A stretch of 64,000 bases of DNA from a virus, in IMG/VR virus record IMGVR_UViG_3300028733_000003, positions 1-64,000 of that record. One strand, 5' to 3'. The position numbers and the translations under genes are program-made. Of the stretch, positions 8,932 to 17,751 are shown piece by piece (within the stretch, counting starts at the first letter, position 1; each line of letters opens with the position of its first letter). Under the pieces are notes generated by a model. That model was not told where the DNA came from. It saw only the letters and a list, made by a program, of their open reading frames with translations, and did not search any database.

Positions 8932-9344
8932 GCCGGATTCTCCAGAACAGTCAAGACGGCACTGAGGTAAGAACCACCAGCGGTCAAGACATCGATAGTG
9001 ACGCGATCCCCAGCCACCAGGTCATAGTTGATAGTAACGGGATCGCTTTTGAGAGAGCCAATAGCAATGCTAGGCTTGCTATTGGGGAAGAGGCTGACGC
9101 CATTGACCTTCACATCAATGCTGACGATAGCGGCCGAGACTTTTCCAAGAGTCAGGAAGAAGCTCTGAATCCGACAGGCCTTAGCAGGCACAAAGGGATT
9201 CACGCCGATTGTCGGAACCAGGTCCGGACCAATGGTGAAAGTCTTGGTGAAAGTCCTTGACCGCACATCAATGGACTGGAAGTTATTGTCCATTTCGTCA
9301 TGGGTCAAGATATCGCCTTTATCCCGGCGAAGAACGATGCTCAT
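8928..9344 (-). CDS. Tail-fibre-type protein with N-terminal LTHDEMDNNF-like motif
   Basis: 138 aa. The N-terminus (LRRDKGDILTHDEMDNNFQS) matches the short repeat commonly found at the start of myovirus fibre and neck-appendage proteins, usually as K-G-x-L-T-x-x-E-x-D-x-N-F. The rest is a beta-rich domain with alternating strands that resembles a small jelly-roll. AAGGAG precedes the ATG at 9344. Probably connects or decorates the fibres encoded downstream. Confidence 0.75.
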   Translation of the reverse strand: MSIVLRRDKGDILTHDEMDNNFQSIDVRSRTFTKTFTIGPDLVPTIGVNPFVPAKACRIQSFFLTLGKVSAAIVSIDVKVNGVSLFPNSKPSIAIGSLKSDPVTINYDLVAGDRVTIDVLTAGGSYLSAVLTVLENPA

Positions 9345-9353
9345 TTCAACTCC

Positions 9354-9887
9354 TTATTGAGTATATCCGGGAATGATGTATCCAGGAACAACTGCGGTAT
9401 TGACATCGGATGTAACGTAGTACCCGTACAGAAAGTTCTGATGTGGGTCTCCCACGCCGATGTTCTCACATGCTTGTGTTTGCTGCGCATCCGTCAGGTT
9501 CATGGCGTCAGCGAATGAGACGCACAGATTCAGATTCGTGAGAATCGTAGTAATGCTTGTCTTGTCATTCGAGATCCAATCTGCAATCTTCTTCAGCGAG
9601 TCGTATGCCACAGGAGAACTATCCTCGATATCGCTCTTGAGATTGGCAAGAAGGTCGAGAAAGTGCGCTGAAGAATACAGGCTTGTTGTTGACGGAGTAG
9701 CGGGATCAAACTCAACTACCGTATTGAGCAGTTGAGTAATAGTCACGTGGAGTTCGTTAATTGCGTTAACAATACTCCTCTTATCCGTCGTGTTGATCTT
9801 GGACAGATCACCTGTTTGATGGGTTGCGGCAGCTATGTCGGATGCTGCTGCATTAAGCATTAGCATCACGGAATCTTGAAGCACCAT
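9354..9887 (-). CDS. Putative tail fibre protein, 177 aa
   Basis: The motif LSKINTTDKRSIVNAINEL (residues 28-46) is a widespread phage fibre element that forms a short trimeric segment, and NLTDAQQTQACENIG near residue 140 is another fibre repeat type. ATG at 9887 with GGAGG upstream. First gene of the fibre operon that continues through 6784. No enzymatic motif. Confidence 0.75.
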   Translation of the reverse strand: MVLQDSVMLMLNAAASDIAAATHQTGDLSKINTTDKRSIVNAINELHVTITQLLNTVVEFDPATPSTTSLYSSAHFLDLLANLKSDIEDSSPVAYDSLKKIADWISNDKTSITTILTNLNLCVSFADAMNLTDAQQTQACENIGVGDPHQNFLYGYYVTSDVNTAVVPGYIIPGYTQ

Positions 9888-9952
9888 AACTGACCTCCAA
9901 AGTGTTTAAATAATGCAATAGCCTCATATGATCCGGACTCTAAACAACTGAC

Positions 9953-9989
9953 ATCTGGCTACCTTAACTCAATGTTAAGGTAGCCAGAT
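9953..9989 (-). terminator. Hairpin between structural and fibre operons
   Basis: Perfect 15-bp stem (ATCTGGCTACCTTAA), 7-base loop, seven bases past the stop of the 552-aa structural gene. Confidence 0.75.
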
Positions 9990-9995
9990 ACAGCC

Positions 9996-11654
9996 TCATA
10001 CCACGTTATTGAATACGTACTTGATCAGAACTGCAAGCAAAGGAACATAGTAGAACCGTTCCAGAGCACCCCACCGGTGATATGACTCACACAGAGGGAT
10101 CAGATCTTTCGGATCAACGGGCATCTTGCGGATCATCCTGCACACCAGCACTTCCAAACGACTCATGCCGGGACCCTGCAAGCCATTGTTGAACTTGTAG
10201 AATCCTTCAGAGAGCACGTAGTAATCGTCCTTCGTCACCAGATGAATATCCGGGATGATCAGATCTTCATTATCGATGCACTCGAGGATATCGGTGTAGG
10301 AATCAGGATTGAATTCCTCGTTGTACGGCCCACCGATAGTCACATCAAATGCAGACAGATACCCTCTCTTGAGATCCTCATAGAAGTCATAGTCCGGCAT
10401 CTGTGTGGCTTTCTCATAGTGCGCTACGATTTCAGCATAGCGTTCTTTGAGGGAGCTGTCGTACGAGTAGATGTCAATCACTCCACCAGCAGCCGTCTTA
10501 TCCCTGGCTTCAATGTAGTCTTTCTTCAAGTCTTCAAAGAAGTCATACTCCATACCAGGAATAGGGAATGGAGTAGTAGGAGGCAAGTTTGTTCTGGGAG
10601 GAACATTCTTGAGCTTGTTATCACTGATCGGAACTGCCAAAGTGTCGTGCTCAATCCCCACTGAACAAACAGGGTCTCTCGGATACACCACATATTGCAG
10701 CTTGGTGTAGAAGATAGGGGTGAGCATCGGGTTGGCATTGAACGACCTGGCATGAACCAGACCTGCCTGTGTCGCGATGTAGTTGAGACGCGAGTACTGA
10801 AGAGTACCGATCACATCCCAGAGCGTGTTGGTCTGAAACCGCTCATCGTCCTCCAGGTTCATCAGCTTGACATGCTTGTAATGATGAGACTCAGTAGTAT
10901 CGAAGAAACTCAACACTGCCTTGGTCAGGAAGTGATCGTAAACAGACCAGTCCTGACCCGGTATCGTCAGAGTCATGAATTGACGATTGAAGAACTGTTC
11001 AAAGTAAATCTGAACCATTTCTTCATACAGACGACGCAACTTCATCTGCTCATCATAAACATTGGACTCCAGATAAGGAGCTCGTCCACGAGAATAGAGA
11101 TCACGCATGAACACATATGTGCGCTGAGTCTTTTTCTTGAAGTCGTTCACGCGGTCTTGCGTAGCGTAATCGACGAAGACGTATTCAATCGAATACGTGG
11201 TAGCCTTCGTGATAGCTTTGCGTTCAGTGTTGGTGACTTCAAAGACCCCCAGACGCCCTTCCACAGTCTCAGCCAGGAACATATCCCCATCATTCGGGAT
11301 CAGACCTGGATAGACGTTGGCGGTGCCTGTAATCTGCATCGTCTTTGTGGTGGTGTCCTGAGTCTGTGTGAGTGCGGCAGTAACACGAAGCTCATACCGC
11401 TTATATCTCACATACTGCTGAAACTCAGCGCCTGTACCCAGACTCTGTCCTTGAGTCGGATTGTCATTGTTGAGAAGCTGTGAGTAATACTCGACCTGCC
11501 AAGGACTGCCTTCGATATACGTGAGCAATTGCGAAGCTGGCATGAGCTTCGTATCGTTCGTAATCGTCTTGACAGATTCAGCTTCAGTTCTTTGAAAGGT
11601 GGGTTTAGGAGTACCGCCATCCTTCTTCCCATTCTTGAGTGTAACTAGAGGCAT
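9996..11654 (-). CDS. Putative virion structural protein, 552 aa
   Basis: ATG at 11654 is preceded by AAGGA; the frame is open further upstream but that part overlaps the neighbour. Mixed alpha/beta protein, with two similar segments EYDFFEDLKKDYIEARD and DYDFYEDLKRGYLSAFD about 60 residues apart, a small internal repeat. It starts two bases after the stop of the 525-aa gene. A baseplate or tail role is likely from its place next to the fibre operon, but no family is recognised. Confidence 0.75.
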   Translation of the reverse strand: MPLVTLKNGKKDGGTPKPTFQRTEAESVKTITNDTKLMPASQLLTYIEGSPWQVEYYSQLLNNDNPTQGQSLGTGAEFQQYVRYKRYELRVTAALTQTQDTTTKTMQITGTANVYPGLIPNDGDMFLAETVEGRLGVFEVTNTERKAITKATTYSIEYVFVDYATQDRVNDFKKKTQRTYVFMRDLYSRGRAPYLESNVYDEQMKLRRLYEEMVQIYFEQFFNRQFMTLTIPGQDWSVYDHFLTKAVLSFFDTTESHHYKHVKLMNLEDDERFQTNTLWDVIGTLQYSRLNYIATQAGLVHARSFNANPMLTPIFYTKLQYVVYPRDPVCSVGIEHDTLAVPISDNKLKNVPPRTNLPPTTPFPIPGMEYDFFEDLKKDYIEARDKTAAGGVIDIYSYDSSLKERYAEIVAHYEKATQMPDYDFYEDLKRGYLSAFDVTIGGPYNEEFNPDSYTDILECIDNEDLIIPDIHLVTKDDYYVLSEGFYKFNNGLQGPGMSRLEVLVCRMIRKMPVDPKDLIPLCESYHRWGALERFYYVPLLAVLIKYVFNNVV

Positions 11655-11655
11655 G

Positions 11656-13233
11656 TCAATTCCTTGATGTGTCAATGAACAAGACACAAACATTACGCCA
11701 GTGCCATCCGGCATTATCGACGTTTACGTTGATCTCATTGTTGACCTTAGCTATCTCGGTCTTAGGAACGTATTGGTCACCGATGGTCTTGGCGAGGCCG
11801 GGATTCTTACCGATGTCAGTAATCAGTCCATTGTCTCCATGCTTGATAGTACCCGGACTCACAATTATGCCAGGAATCAAACCGGATACAATGGTGTTGA
11901 ACACATCCCCGTTTTCTTGAAGACGTTTCTTTGCATCATCGGTGAGCAGCTTGGTATCTGTGATGACACTAAACCTGACTCGATATGGCCTACGAAGATC
12001 CAGATCAGCGATAGCGGACAGGTTCAGGTTCGAGTCAATCTGAAATAGACTCGGTGACATCGGTTCATACCGATCATAGACAGTCACATTGAAGATGGAT
12101 GCGTAGGGTGTGAGCAAGTACTTGGCTTCACCTTTAATGAAGTCGATAATTCCTTGCTTGAATTCATAATCCCCCAACTCCACCAAGTTCATCAATGCAG
12201 TTCTATTGATATCCTCAATGGAACAAAGTGCACTGTAGACCTTTGCAGATTTGAATGTTACTCTGTTGGGAATAAACTCATCACCTTCAGGAATAGATAA
12301 CTGCGTCATTCCTGCCATTACATCATCCACCCTCTTAACTTCGAATGCATCGAATGCATTGTTGCTCAGTGAGCGCTCAGTGATAAAGTCATCTTGATTG
12401 GATGTTCTGGGAGCTGGCAGGTACTTGTCATCGATGATCTGATTATGGATCATGATAGGGAAGTACATTGCACACGCTATGGCTTTATCGTACCTGTAGA
12501 CGTAATTGAATCCGACCGTCCATGTACTATCATCGCCTTCACGAGAACCCTTCTCAGGCTCTACATCGAAGTCGAAATATCCTTGCACACGAGCCTGTGT
12601 CTCAGCAATCGAAAGCTGGCCGTGTTTGCCGCTGGAATCAGAAATCACAGTGGCTCGATAGGTGAGGTGGTCTGCCAGATACTTATTGAGATCCTCTCCA
12701 TACCCACCTTGATTCTCACGCAGTCGGTGAATCTCCACCAGCCTCTCAACGATGGAGTCTGGAATCTGATAGTTGTAGATCAACTTATGCAGGTAAATGA
12801 CGCGCTGCATGCCGATGTGTGCAGTGATGGAATTTCTCCACCGTACAGCCCGGTTCTTATCGATGGACTTATATCTCAGCGAGATCGTGACTTTATGGCT
12901 CACCATGGTCGGTCTGACAATTGCGTCTATCTTCTCATCAAAGAAGATAGGTTTGGAATCAGGTCGGTAGCTATTGGCATTGAGCACCATAGGACCATCA
13001 GGTTCTTCCGATACCTCAACTGAGAGTTTGTCACGACCTACAAACAAGAATTGTTCTTTTTCATCACCCACCTGAGATCCAGGCTGGGCATTTCTTTCAT
13101 TGTCTCCTGGATATTGAATAGGGATGTTTTTAGGCAGTCCTGTATTCTCGATCATCTGCGCGATAATGCTCAGGTTGGCATTACGCACAATACTCAAATC
13201 GGAATTCGGGACAGGTTCAAGAATGTATGGCAT
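11656..13233 (-). CDS. Putative virion structural protein, 525 aa
   Basis: I start at ATG 13233, eight bases after GAGG; an upstream ATG at 13290 falls within the terminator hairpin and is unlikely. The N-terminal third is extended and beta-rich, with RPTMVSHKVTISLRYKSIDK typical of structural barrels. The C-terminus carries a Gly/Ile-rich stretch (TIVSGLIPGIIVSPGTIKHG). No enzyme motif. Likely tail or baseplate component cotranscribed with the next gene. Confidence 0.75.
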   Translation of the reverse strand: MPYILEPVPNSDLSIVRNANLSIIAQMIENTGLPKNIPIQYPGDNERNAQPGSQVGDEKEQFLFVGRDKLSVEVSEEPDGPMVLNANSYRPDSKPIFFDEKIDAIVRPTMVSHKVTISLRYKSIDKNRAVRWRNSITAHIGMQRVIYLHKLIYNYQIPDSIVERLVEIHRLRENQGGYGEDLNKYLADHLTYRATVISDSSGKHGQLSIAETQARVQGYFDFDVEPEKGSREGDDSTWTVGFNYVYRYDKAIACAMYFPIMIHNQIIDDKYLPAPRTSNQDDFITERSLSNNAFDAFEVKRVDDVMAGMTQLSIPEGDEFIPNRVTFKSAKVYSALCSIEDINRTALMNLVELGDYEFKQGIIDFIKGEAKYLLTPYASIFNVTVYDRYEPMSPSLFQIDSNLNLSAIADLDLRRPYRVRFSVITDTKLLTDDAKKRLQENGDVFNTIVSGLIPGIIVSPGTIKHGDNGLITDIGKNPGLAKTIGDQYVPKTEIAKVNNEINVNVDNAGWHWRNVCVLFIDTSRN

Positions 13234-13287
13234 GTCACTGCCCTCGTTAGTGTTATCTAAACTATAGGATTTCAACACATAGGACGG

Positions 13288-13325
13288 CATAGACAGTAGG
13301 AGGGAGATCCCTCCTACTGTCTATG
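13288..13325 (-). terminator. Strong hairpin after HDOD gene
   Basis: Perfect 17-bp inverted repeat with a 4-base loop, starting five bases beyond the stop of the HDOD gene. Confidence 0.8.
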
Positions 13326-13329
13326 GTTT

Positions 13330-14181
13330 CTACATGGTCACTGCCGTGAAGAGAAGATCTCGTATGTCTTGAATGTTCCCGATGAATTCCTGAATTTCAT
13401 CACGGACTTCATCACCTACCTGAAACCTGGCGCAGTACTCATCCAAGTTAGGGGTAGTATCACGGAAAGGGTTTTCAAAATCTGTCAGTACATTGGCGAA
13501 GTGCACAATGTCTTGGACTGTTTTGATGGGCCAGAATGCGTGATCGAAAAGCTTGGGATCACGAACCTTGCTCACGTTTTTGCTGATGCCGTAGGAGGAG
13601 AGAATCGAATTTGCGATTTCAGTTCCATACATATCGATGATCTCGCACAGAGACTCTTTGTTCTCAATGAGATCAGGATACTGTTGCGCTTTATGAAGAA
13701 TGTAAAACTCCCCTATAGTCGACATCACACAACTGAACATGATCTCGTCCGGACGAACGATATTCGTGTCTTCTGCTATGGCATAAGACCACGACATCAC
13801 ATCAACTGTATGTCTCCAGAGTGAACTAGCAAGGGATTTCAATTCCATTGATCTCATGTCATGCACTACCTGTTCTCGAATAACAATCATCGAGAGATAA
13901 CGAACCAGATCCAATCCAGTTCTTTGCACGATACGAGCTACTGATCTGACAGGCACGCCAGCGGGGTTCAACGCCACGCTATTGGCCACCTGGTAGAGCT
14001 TTGAAGTAATGACAGGTTCAGTTTGAATGGTGTTTGCCACATCAAACACGGATGATTCCGGATCATCGATGAGCTTTTGTATCTTCAATGAAAGATCAAA
14101 GCAGGTCGGGAATACCAGAGCGCTGTTATCAAGTTCTTTCTTGATTCTCTCCATTATGTCGTGTTGGTTGTCAGTGGGCAT
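13330..14181 (-). CDS. HDOD-domain protein
   Basis: 283 aa. Residues 15-200 match the HDOD fold: a PTCFDLSLKIQKLIDDPESSV opening helix pair, then VANTIQTEPVITSKLYQVANS and VPVRSVARIVQRTGLDLVRYL, the typical D-P-x-L-x-x-K-hydrophobic-x-x-x-x-N-S pattern. HDOD proteins are HD-related but usually lack catalytic residues, and here the His-Asp pair is absent, so a scaffold or signalling role is more likely than hydrolysis. In bacteria they act in stress and motility signalling. Start chosen at ATG 14181, where AGGA precedes. It lies between internal-head and tail genes. Confidence 0.8.
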   Translation of the reverse strand: MPTDNQHDIMERIKKELDNSALVFPTCFDLSLKIQKLIDDPESSVFDVANTIQTEPVITSKLYQVANSVALNPAGVPVRSVARIVQRTGLDLVRYLSMIVIREQVVHDMRSMELKSLASSLWRHTVDVMSWSYAIAEDTNIVRPDEIMFSCVMSTIGEFYILHKAQQYPDLIENKESLCEIIDMYGTEIANSILSSYGISKNVSKVRDPKLFDHAFWPIKTVQDIVHFANVLTDFENPFRDTTPNLDEYCARFQVGDEVRDEIQEFIGNIQDIRDLLFTAVTM

Positions 14182-14248
14182 GGTGGAATGTCCTGATTCA
14201 GGGTGAGGAAGGATTACCTCAGATAATTTGTCATCATAATGCGGCAAA

Positions 14249-14278
14249 AATCCAAGAGGAGTTTCCCCCTCTTGGATT
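14249..14278 (-). terminator. Rho-independent terminator after internal head gene
   Basis: 11-bp stem (AATCCAAGAGG) followed on the minus strand by TTTTT, 19 bases past the stop at 14297. Confidence 0.85.
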
Positions 14279-14296
14279 CCTGTGGCCGAAGACCGA

Positions 14297-15643
14297 TTAC
14301 TTGTACTGCGACATCGACTTGGCAACCAGTGCCAGAACAGCGCTGGTGGTCGTCGCAACACGGCTCGAGAGACCGACCTGAACACTGGTGGTCCAGTTGG
14401 TGTACGAGATGTTGAAGTTCAGGCACGCACGGAAGATAGCGACATCTTCGTTCGACGGACCGCCTTCTTGACCAGCCTTGATCTTGCCGACCTTGCCAGC
14501 CGCCTTGGCGGAAGCCTGATTGAGTTCCTCGCGAGCCTTCTTGATGTCCTTGTAGGCAGCGGAACGCTCGTAGTTCTCGACGACGTCGACCAGTTGGCTG
14601 AGCAGCTTCAGCAGGTTTTCTGCTTCCGTGATGTTCAGGGTCTGGAAGGTAACCGAACTGACTTCCTTGTCACGATCACCGGCCTGGATCAGGGAAACAC
14701 CAGTCTTGCGAGCGGATTCCAGAGCAGCCAGGGTGGTCTGTCCGACAGCACGAATGTCAGCCTTCTTCGACAGGATCTTGACGCTACCGAGCAACGATTC
14801 CGATTCCTTGACGTCGTAGTTCTCGCCATACTGCGACGAGACGTCCTTCTTGGCAACGTTGCGCAGGTCGAATTGCTTGAACCCGTTGGCAACAACGCCA
14901 CAGACCTTCTGGGCCTTCTCGCCGATGTTGCTGTCTTCGATCTCGCTGATCAGCTTGGCAATTTCCTTGCCGGTCTCAGCTGCGCCCTTGGCACCAGAGA
15001 CGTAGACTTCCTTGGCGACGGTGTACAGGTAGTCGAGAGCGGACTTGAGTTCAGCGCCAGACTTGACGGCCTTGTAGTCGACGGACAGAGCCTTGAGGCC
15101 CGAGCTGATCTCGAACTTCTTGGCGTCGCCCTCGAGCTTCTTGCCGGACGTAGCCTCGACGCGCTTCTTCATCTCCTCGATCTTGCGCTTCAGGCGCGGC
15201 AGGGTGCCGAAGTGACGATGCCAGAAGGCTTCGATCTTTTCCCAGATGCGCTTGACGAACGCTTCCAGGCGACGATAGATAGCCACGGCCGTTTCACGGA
15301 TCGATTCCGTAGCGATGCGACGACCGATGGCCGATTCCAGTGCTTCACCAGCAACCGGAATGACTTCTTCAGCAGGCACGTCCGAGCCAGCGACGGCCAG
15401 GTCACCAGCGGTCTGGATCAGAGCGATGTCGGTCGCAGTGGGCGACTCGATATTGTCAGCCACTTCGGCGACGGATTGCAGGCCTTCAGCGACATCAACC
15501 GAGCGTTCGGCATCAGCCAGGTCAGCAGGGATTTCGGCAGCGAGCTCTTGCGCTTCGGAGACAGCGACTTCTTCGTCTTCCAGGGCGATGCGGTTCTGGG
15601 GGACCTGCGCACTTTCAGTGGCGATGATTCCACGATAAGCCAT
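14297..15643 (-). CDS. Putative internal head (inner-body-like) protein, 448 aa
   Basis: ATG at 15643 with AGAGGA upstream. Residues 1-105 are very acidic and Ala-rich, then a helical, Lys-rich core (RRLEAFVKRIWEKIEAFWHRH) and long alpha-helices. The propeptide-like N-terminus contains ATES and LESA, candidate sites for a prohead protease cutting after A/S/G-X-E, as described for phiKZ-group head proteins. Same architecture as the neighbour 15730-17052 and similar to 24004-25500: acidic leader, amphipathic RIWEKI/KEVWVKI helix, helical body. Probably packed with DNA inside the head and possibly ejected. Confidence 0.7.
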   Translation of the reverse strand: MAYRGIIATESAQVPQNRIALEDEEVAVSEAQELAAEIPADLADAERSVDVAEGLQSVAEVADNIESPTATDIALIQTAGDLAVAGSDVPAEEVIPVAGEALESAIGRRIATESIRETAVAIYRRLEAFVKRIWEKIEAFWHRHFGTLPRLKRKIEEMKKRVEATSGKKLEGDAKKFEISSGLKALSVDYKAVKSGAELKSALDYLYTVAKEVYVSGAKGAAETGKEIAKLISEIEDSNIGEKAQKVCGVVANGFKQFDLRNVAKKDVSSQYGENYDVKESESLLGSVKILSKKADIRAVGQTTLAALESARKTGVSLIQAGDRDKEVSSVTFQTLNITEAENLLKLLSQLVDVVENYERSAAYKDIKKAREELNQASAKAAGKVGKIKAGQEGGPSNEDVAIFRACLNFNISYTNWTTSVQVGLSSRVATTTSAVLALVAKSMSQYK

Positions 15644-15672
15644 TTTGATTCCTCTTTCTTGATGTTGGTTCA

Positions 15673-15698
15673 ACTAGACCGGAATGAACCGGTCTAGT
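15673..15698 (-). terminator. Hairpin between internal head genes
   Basis: Perfect 10-bp stem ACTAGACCGG with 6-base loop, in the 86-bp gap between the two internal head genes. It lacks a T-run and may only reduce read-through. Confidence 0.6.
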
Positions 15699-15729
15699 CC
15701 ACTTGTTTATTACTGACCGAGTACAGGGA

Positions 15730-17052
15730 TTACTTGTACTTGGCAGCCGAAGCTTCACCGTACTGAACGGCGCTGGAGGCGGCACGAACCACGTAGGTGA
15801 CGATCTTGGCCGGGTCCGAGGCCATATGCTTGGTCTGGGAAGCGTAGGCTTCTTTGCAAGCCTTGAAGAGTTCACGGTTGGCCTTGTCGGCATCTTCATC
15901 GGACTTCTCGGCACTGGCCGAAGCCTTGGAAGCAGCATCAACAACCTTCTTCAGGGTGTCGCCGAGTTTCTTCGATGCAGCACGGAAGCTGATGGCATCA
16001 TCAGCAACCTTGGCAGCGCTCTTGGCGATATCCTCGATCTCACTCGGGGAGGCGATCGAAAGGTCCTCACCGGACACTTCCTTGAGCTTGCCGCCAAAAG
16101 GAGCGATCGTGAGCGTAGCGCGAGCCATTGCTGCCAGCGCAGCAACACCAGGTGCCGGCTTCGTGCTCGGACCATATTCCAACAGGGTCATGCCGCCGAG
16201 CAGCTCGCCGCCGGCTTTGAACCCCCAACCTTCTTTGGCCGAACCATATGCGTCACCAGCGGAACCGGTGATGACCTTGCCTTCGTAATTGTAGCCCTTC
16301 AGCTTCTGAGCATCTCCAGCCACCACCGCCAGAGTGTCGCCATTCTTGACCATGGTGTCGGCTTCGGTATTCAGAGTGCTGACGGCTTGGTTCAGAACCG
16401 GAAGACCGGTAATGACGCTACCAGCACCACTGAACTTGCCACCCAGAGCCAGAGCCTTGGCCAGCGTACTGTTCTTGAGTTCGCCTTCGGGCCTGCCCTT
16501 GAGATCGCTCGCCTTCTTCTGCAGTGCTTCAGCGCGCTTCTTGAGCTTCTCGGCACCACCGAAGACCTTGTTCACGTAGCCGATGAACCACTCGTATGCA
16601 CGCTTCAGAGCGGCAACGATCTTGACCCAGACTTCCTTGATCTTGTCTTTCCAGTCTTCCACCGCAATACGGGTGTTGGAGAGACGACGACCGGTCTGGC
16701 CGAAGGATTCCATCGCAGGCATGGAGCCGGAGGGACTGATGCCAGCGCGGCGGCAGGCGGAGTTCACGAGGATGCGGAGCGATTCAGCAGCCGGGACATC
16801 CAGGCCACCCTTGTCTTCCGAGGCTTCAGCGACTTCGACAGCATCTTCGATCTCGCTGGACGCTTCGACGGCTTCGTCGACCTGTGCGTCGTTGTCGATG
16901 CCTTCGCCGAGCTCTTCACTGCCTTCGAGCAGGTCTTGTTCGAGCTGATCGACACCGGGTTCAACCGGGCCAGTGCTTTCGTCCGGCACCTCGGGGGTGT
17001 CATCTTCCAGGGAAACTCCCAGGGGCTTGCGCGTACCAAAATTGCGGAACAT
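15730..17052 (-). CDS. Putative internal head (inner-body-like) protein, 440 aa
   Basis: ATG at 17052 after AGGAG. The first 90 residues are strikingly acidic (LEQDLLEGSEELGEG, VDEAVEASSEIEDAVEVAEA); this is followed by PAMESFGQ, a candidate A-X-E cleavage point, and a basic helical segment (DWKDKIKEVWVKIVAALKRAYEWF) that matches the layout of the 448-aa neighbour. The C-terminal half is Ala/Lys/Gly-rich helical. Likely a processed capsid-internal protein; no enzymatic motif. Confidence 0.7.
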   Translation of the reverse strand: MFRNFGTRKPLGVSLEDDTPEVPDESTGPVEPGVDQLEQDLLEGSEELGEGIDNDAQVDEAVEASSEIEDAVEVAEASEDKGGLDVPAAESLRILVNSACRRAGISPSGSMPAMESFGQTGRRLSNTRIAVEDWKDKIKEVWVKIVAALKRAYEWFIGYVNKVFGGAEKLKKRAEALQKKASDLKGRPEGELKNSTLAKALALGGKFSGAGSVITGLPVLNQAVSTLNTEADTMVKNGDTLAVVAGDAQKLKGYNYEGKVITGSAGDAYGSAKEGWGFKAGGELLGGMTLLEYGPSTKPAPGVAALAAMARATLTIAPFGGKLKEVSGEDLSIASPSEIEDIAKSAAKVADDAISFRAASKKLGDTLKKVVDAASKASASAEKSDEDADKANRELFKACKEAYASQTKHMASDPAKIVTYVVRAASSAVQYGEASAAKYK

Positions 17053-17145
17053 GAATTGATTCTCCTGTTACAGGTTTAAAACGGCCGTTTTGGCAGTTCT
17101 TCTTACAGATTAAATCACTCTAGATGATCAGGGTTCTGCCTACCC

Positions 17146-17736
17146 TTAATTTCCGAAGAAAATGTGCATGGATGTCAGAAGATCCCAGATACCATTAGGT
17201 CTCGAGACCCATCGACGGATCACTTCTTCCATCGACATGGATGACATCTTGCTATCCTTGAGCTCTTGATGAACCTTTGCAACATCATAAGCGCCCGGAT
17301 TAGCCTTGTCAGACATCATCGCTGGCCACATTTCAAGCAAAAGATTACGCTCTTTCGCTGAGAGGAAGCGGATGGTATCGACCAGACATTCCGAATGCGC
17401 ATAGGTGACGTAAGGGCTTTTCTCTTGAGCCAGCACCCACTGAGCAAAGTTCACAGTACCAAAAGCTCCGAGTGCTGCCTTCATGATATTTACCACGAAG
17501 TCAAAACTCATTGCTTGAGGGGTATTGTTCACCTTCAATGCATAAAGCTTCTCCACACCACGATTGATGGGAAGAGTAGCCTTACCATTGTCCAGCAGTT
17601 GTGCTGTAAAGTCCAGAGGATTAAGGCTCTGAGCTTTCTGAGCAGCATCACCTGCATCATCCGGCAAGGGAGGGGCATATGCAAAGGATGTTCCGAAGAA
17701 CCCCCTCGGATAAAGTTGTAGTTGTTCTCGTATCAT
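17146..17736 (-). CDS. Putative virion protein, 196 aa
   Basis: Helical protein without recognised domain. The ATG at 17736 has no strong Shine-Dalgarno site, but its start lies 16 bp after the stop of the 298-aa gene, so coupling is likely. It sits between internal head proteins and other structural genes. A palindrome AAAACGGCCGTTTT at 17077-17090 lies in the 93-bp gap after it. Confidence 0.7.
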   Translation of the reverse strand: MIREQLQLYPRGFFGTSFAYAPPLPDDAGDAAQKAQSLNPLDFTAQLLDNGKATLPINRGVEKLYALKVNNTPQAMSFDFVVNIMKAALGAFGTVNFAQWVLAQEKSPYVTYAHSECLVDTIRFLSAKERNLLLEMWPAMMSDKANPGAYDVAKVHQELKDSKMSSMSMEEVIRRWVSRPNGIWDLLTSMHIFFGN

Positions 17737-17751
17737 CTCGATAGCCTTCGA

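Noticed and set aside
14282-15697. Long plus-strand open frame (471 aa) opposite the internal head gene
   Set aside because: It mirrors the strongly codon-biased minus-strand gene; no ribosome site, and the minus-strand protein is compositionally sensible.
15703-17079. Long plus-strand open frame (458 aa) opposite the second internal head gene
   Set aside because: Same antisense artefact of GC-rich codon use; no ribosome site, and the minus-strand protein has a plausible acidic leader and helical body.
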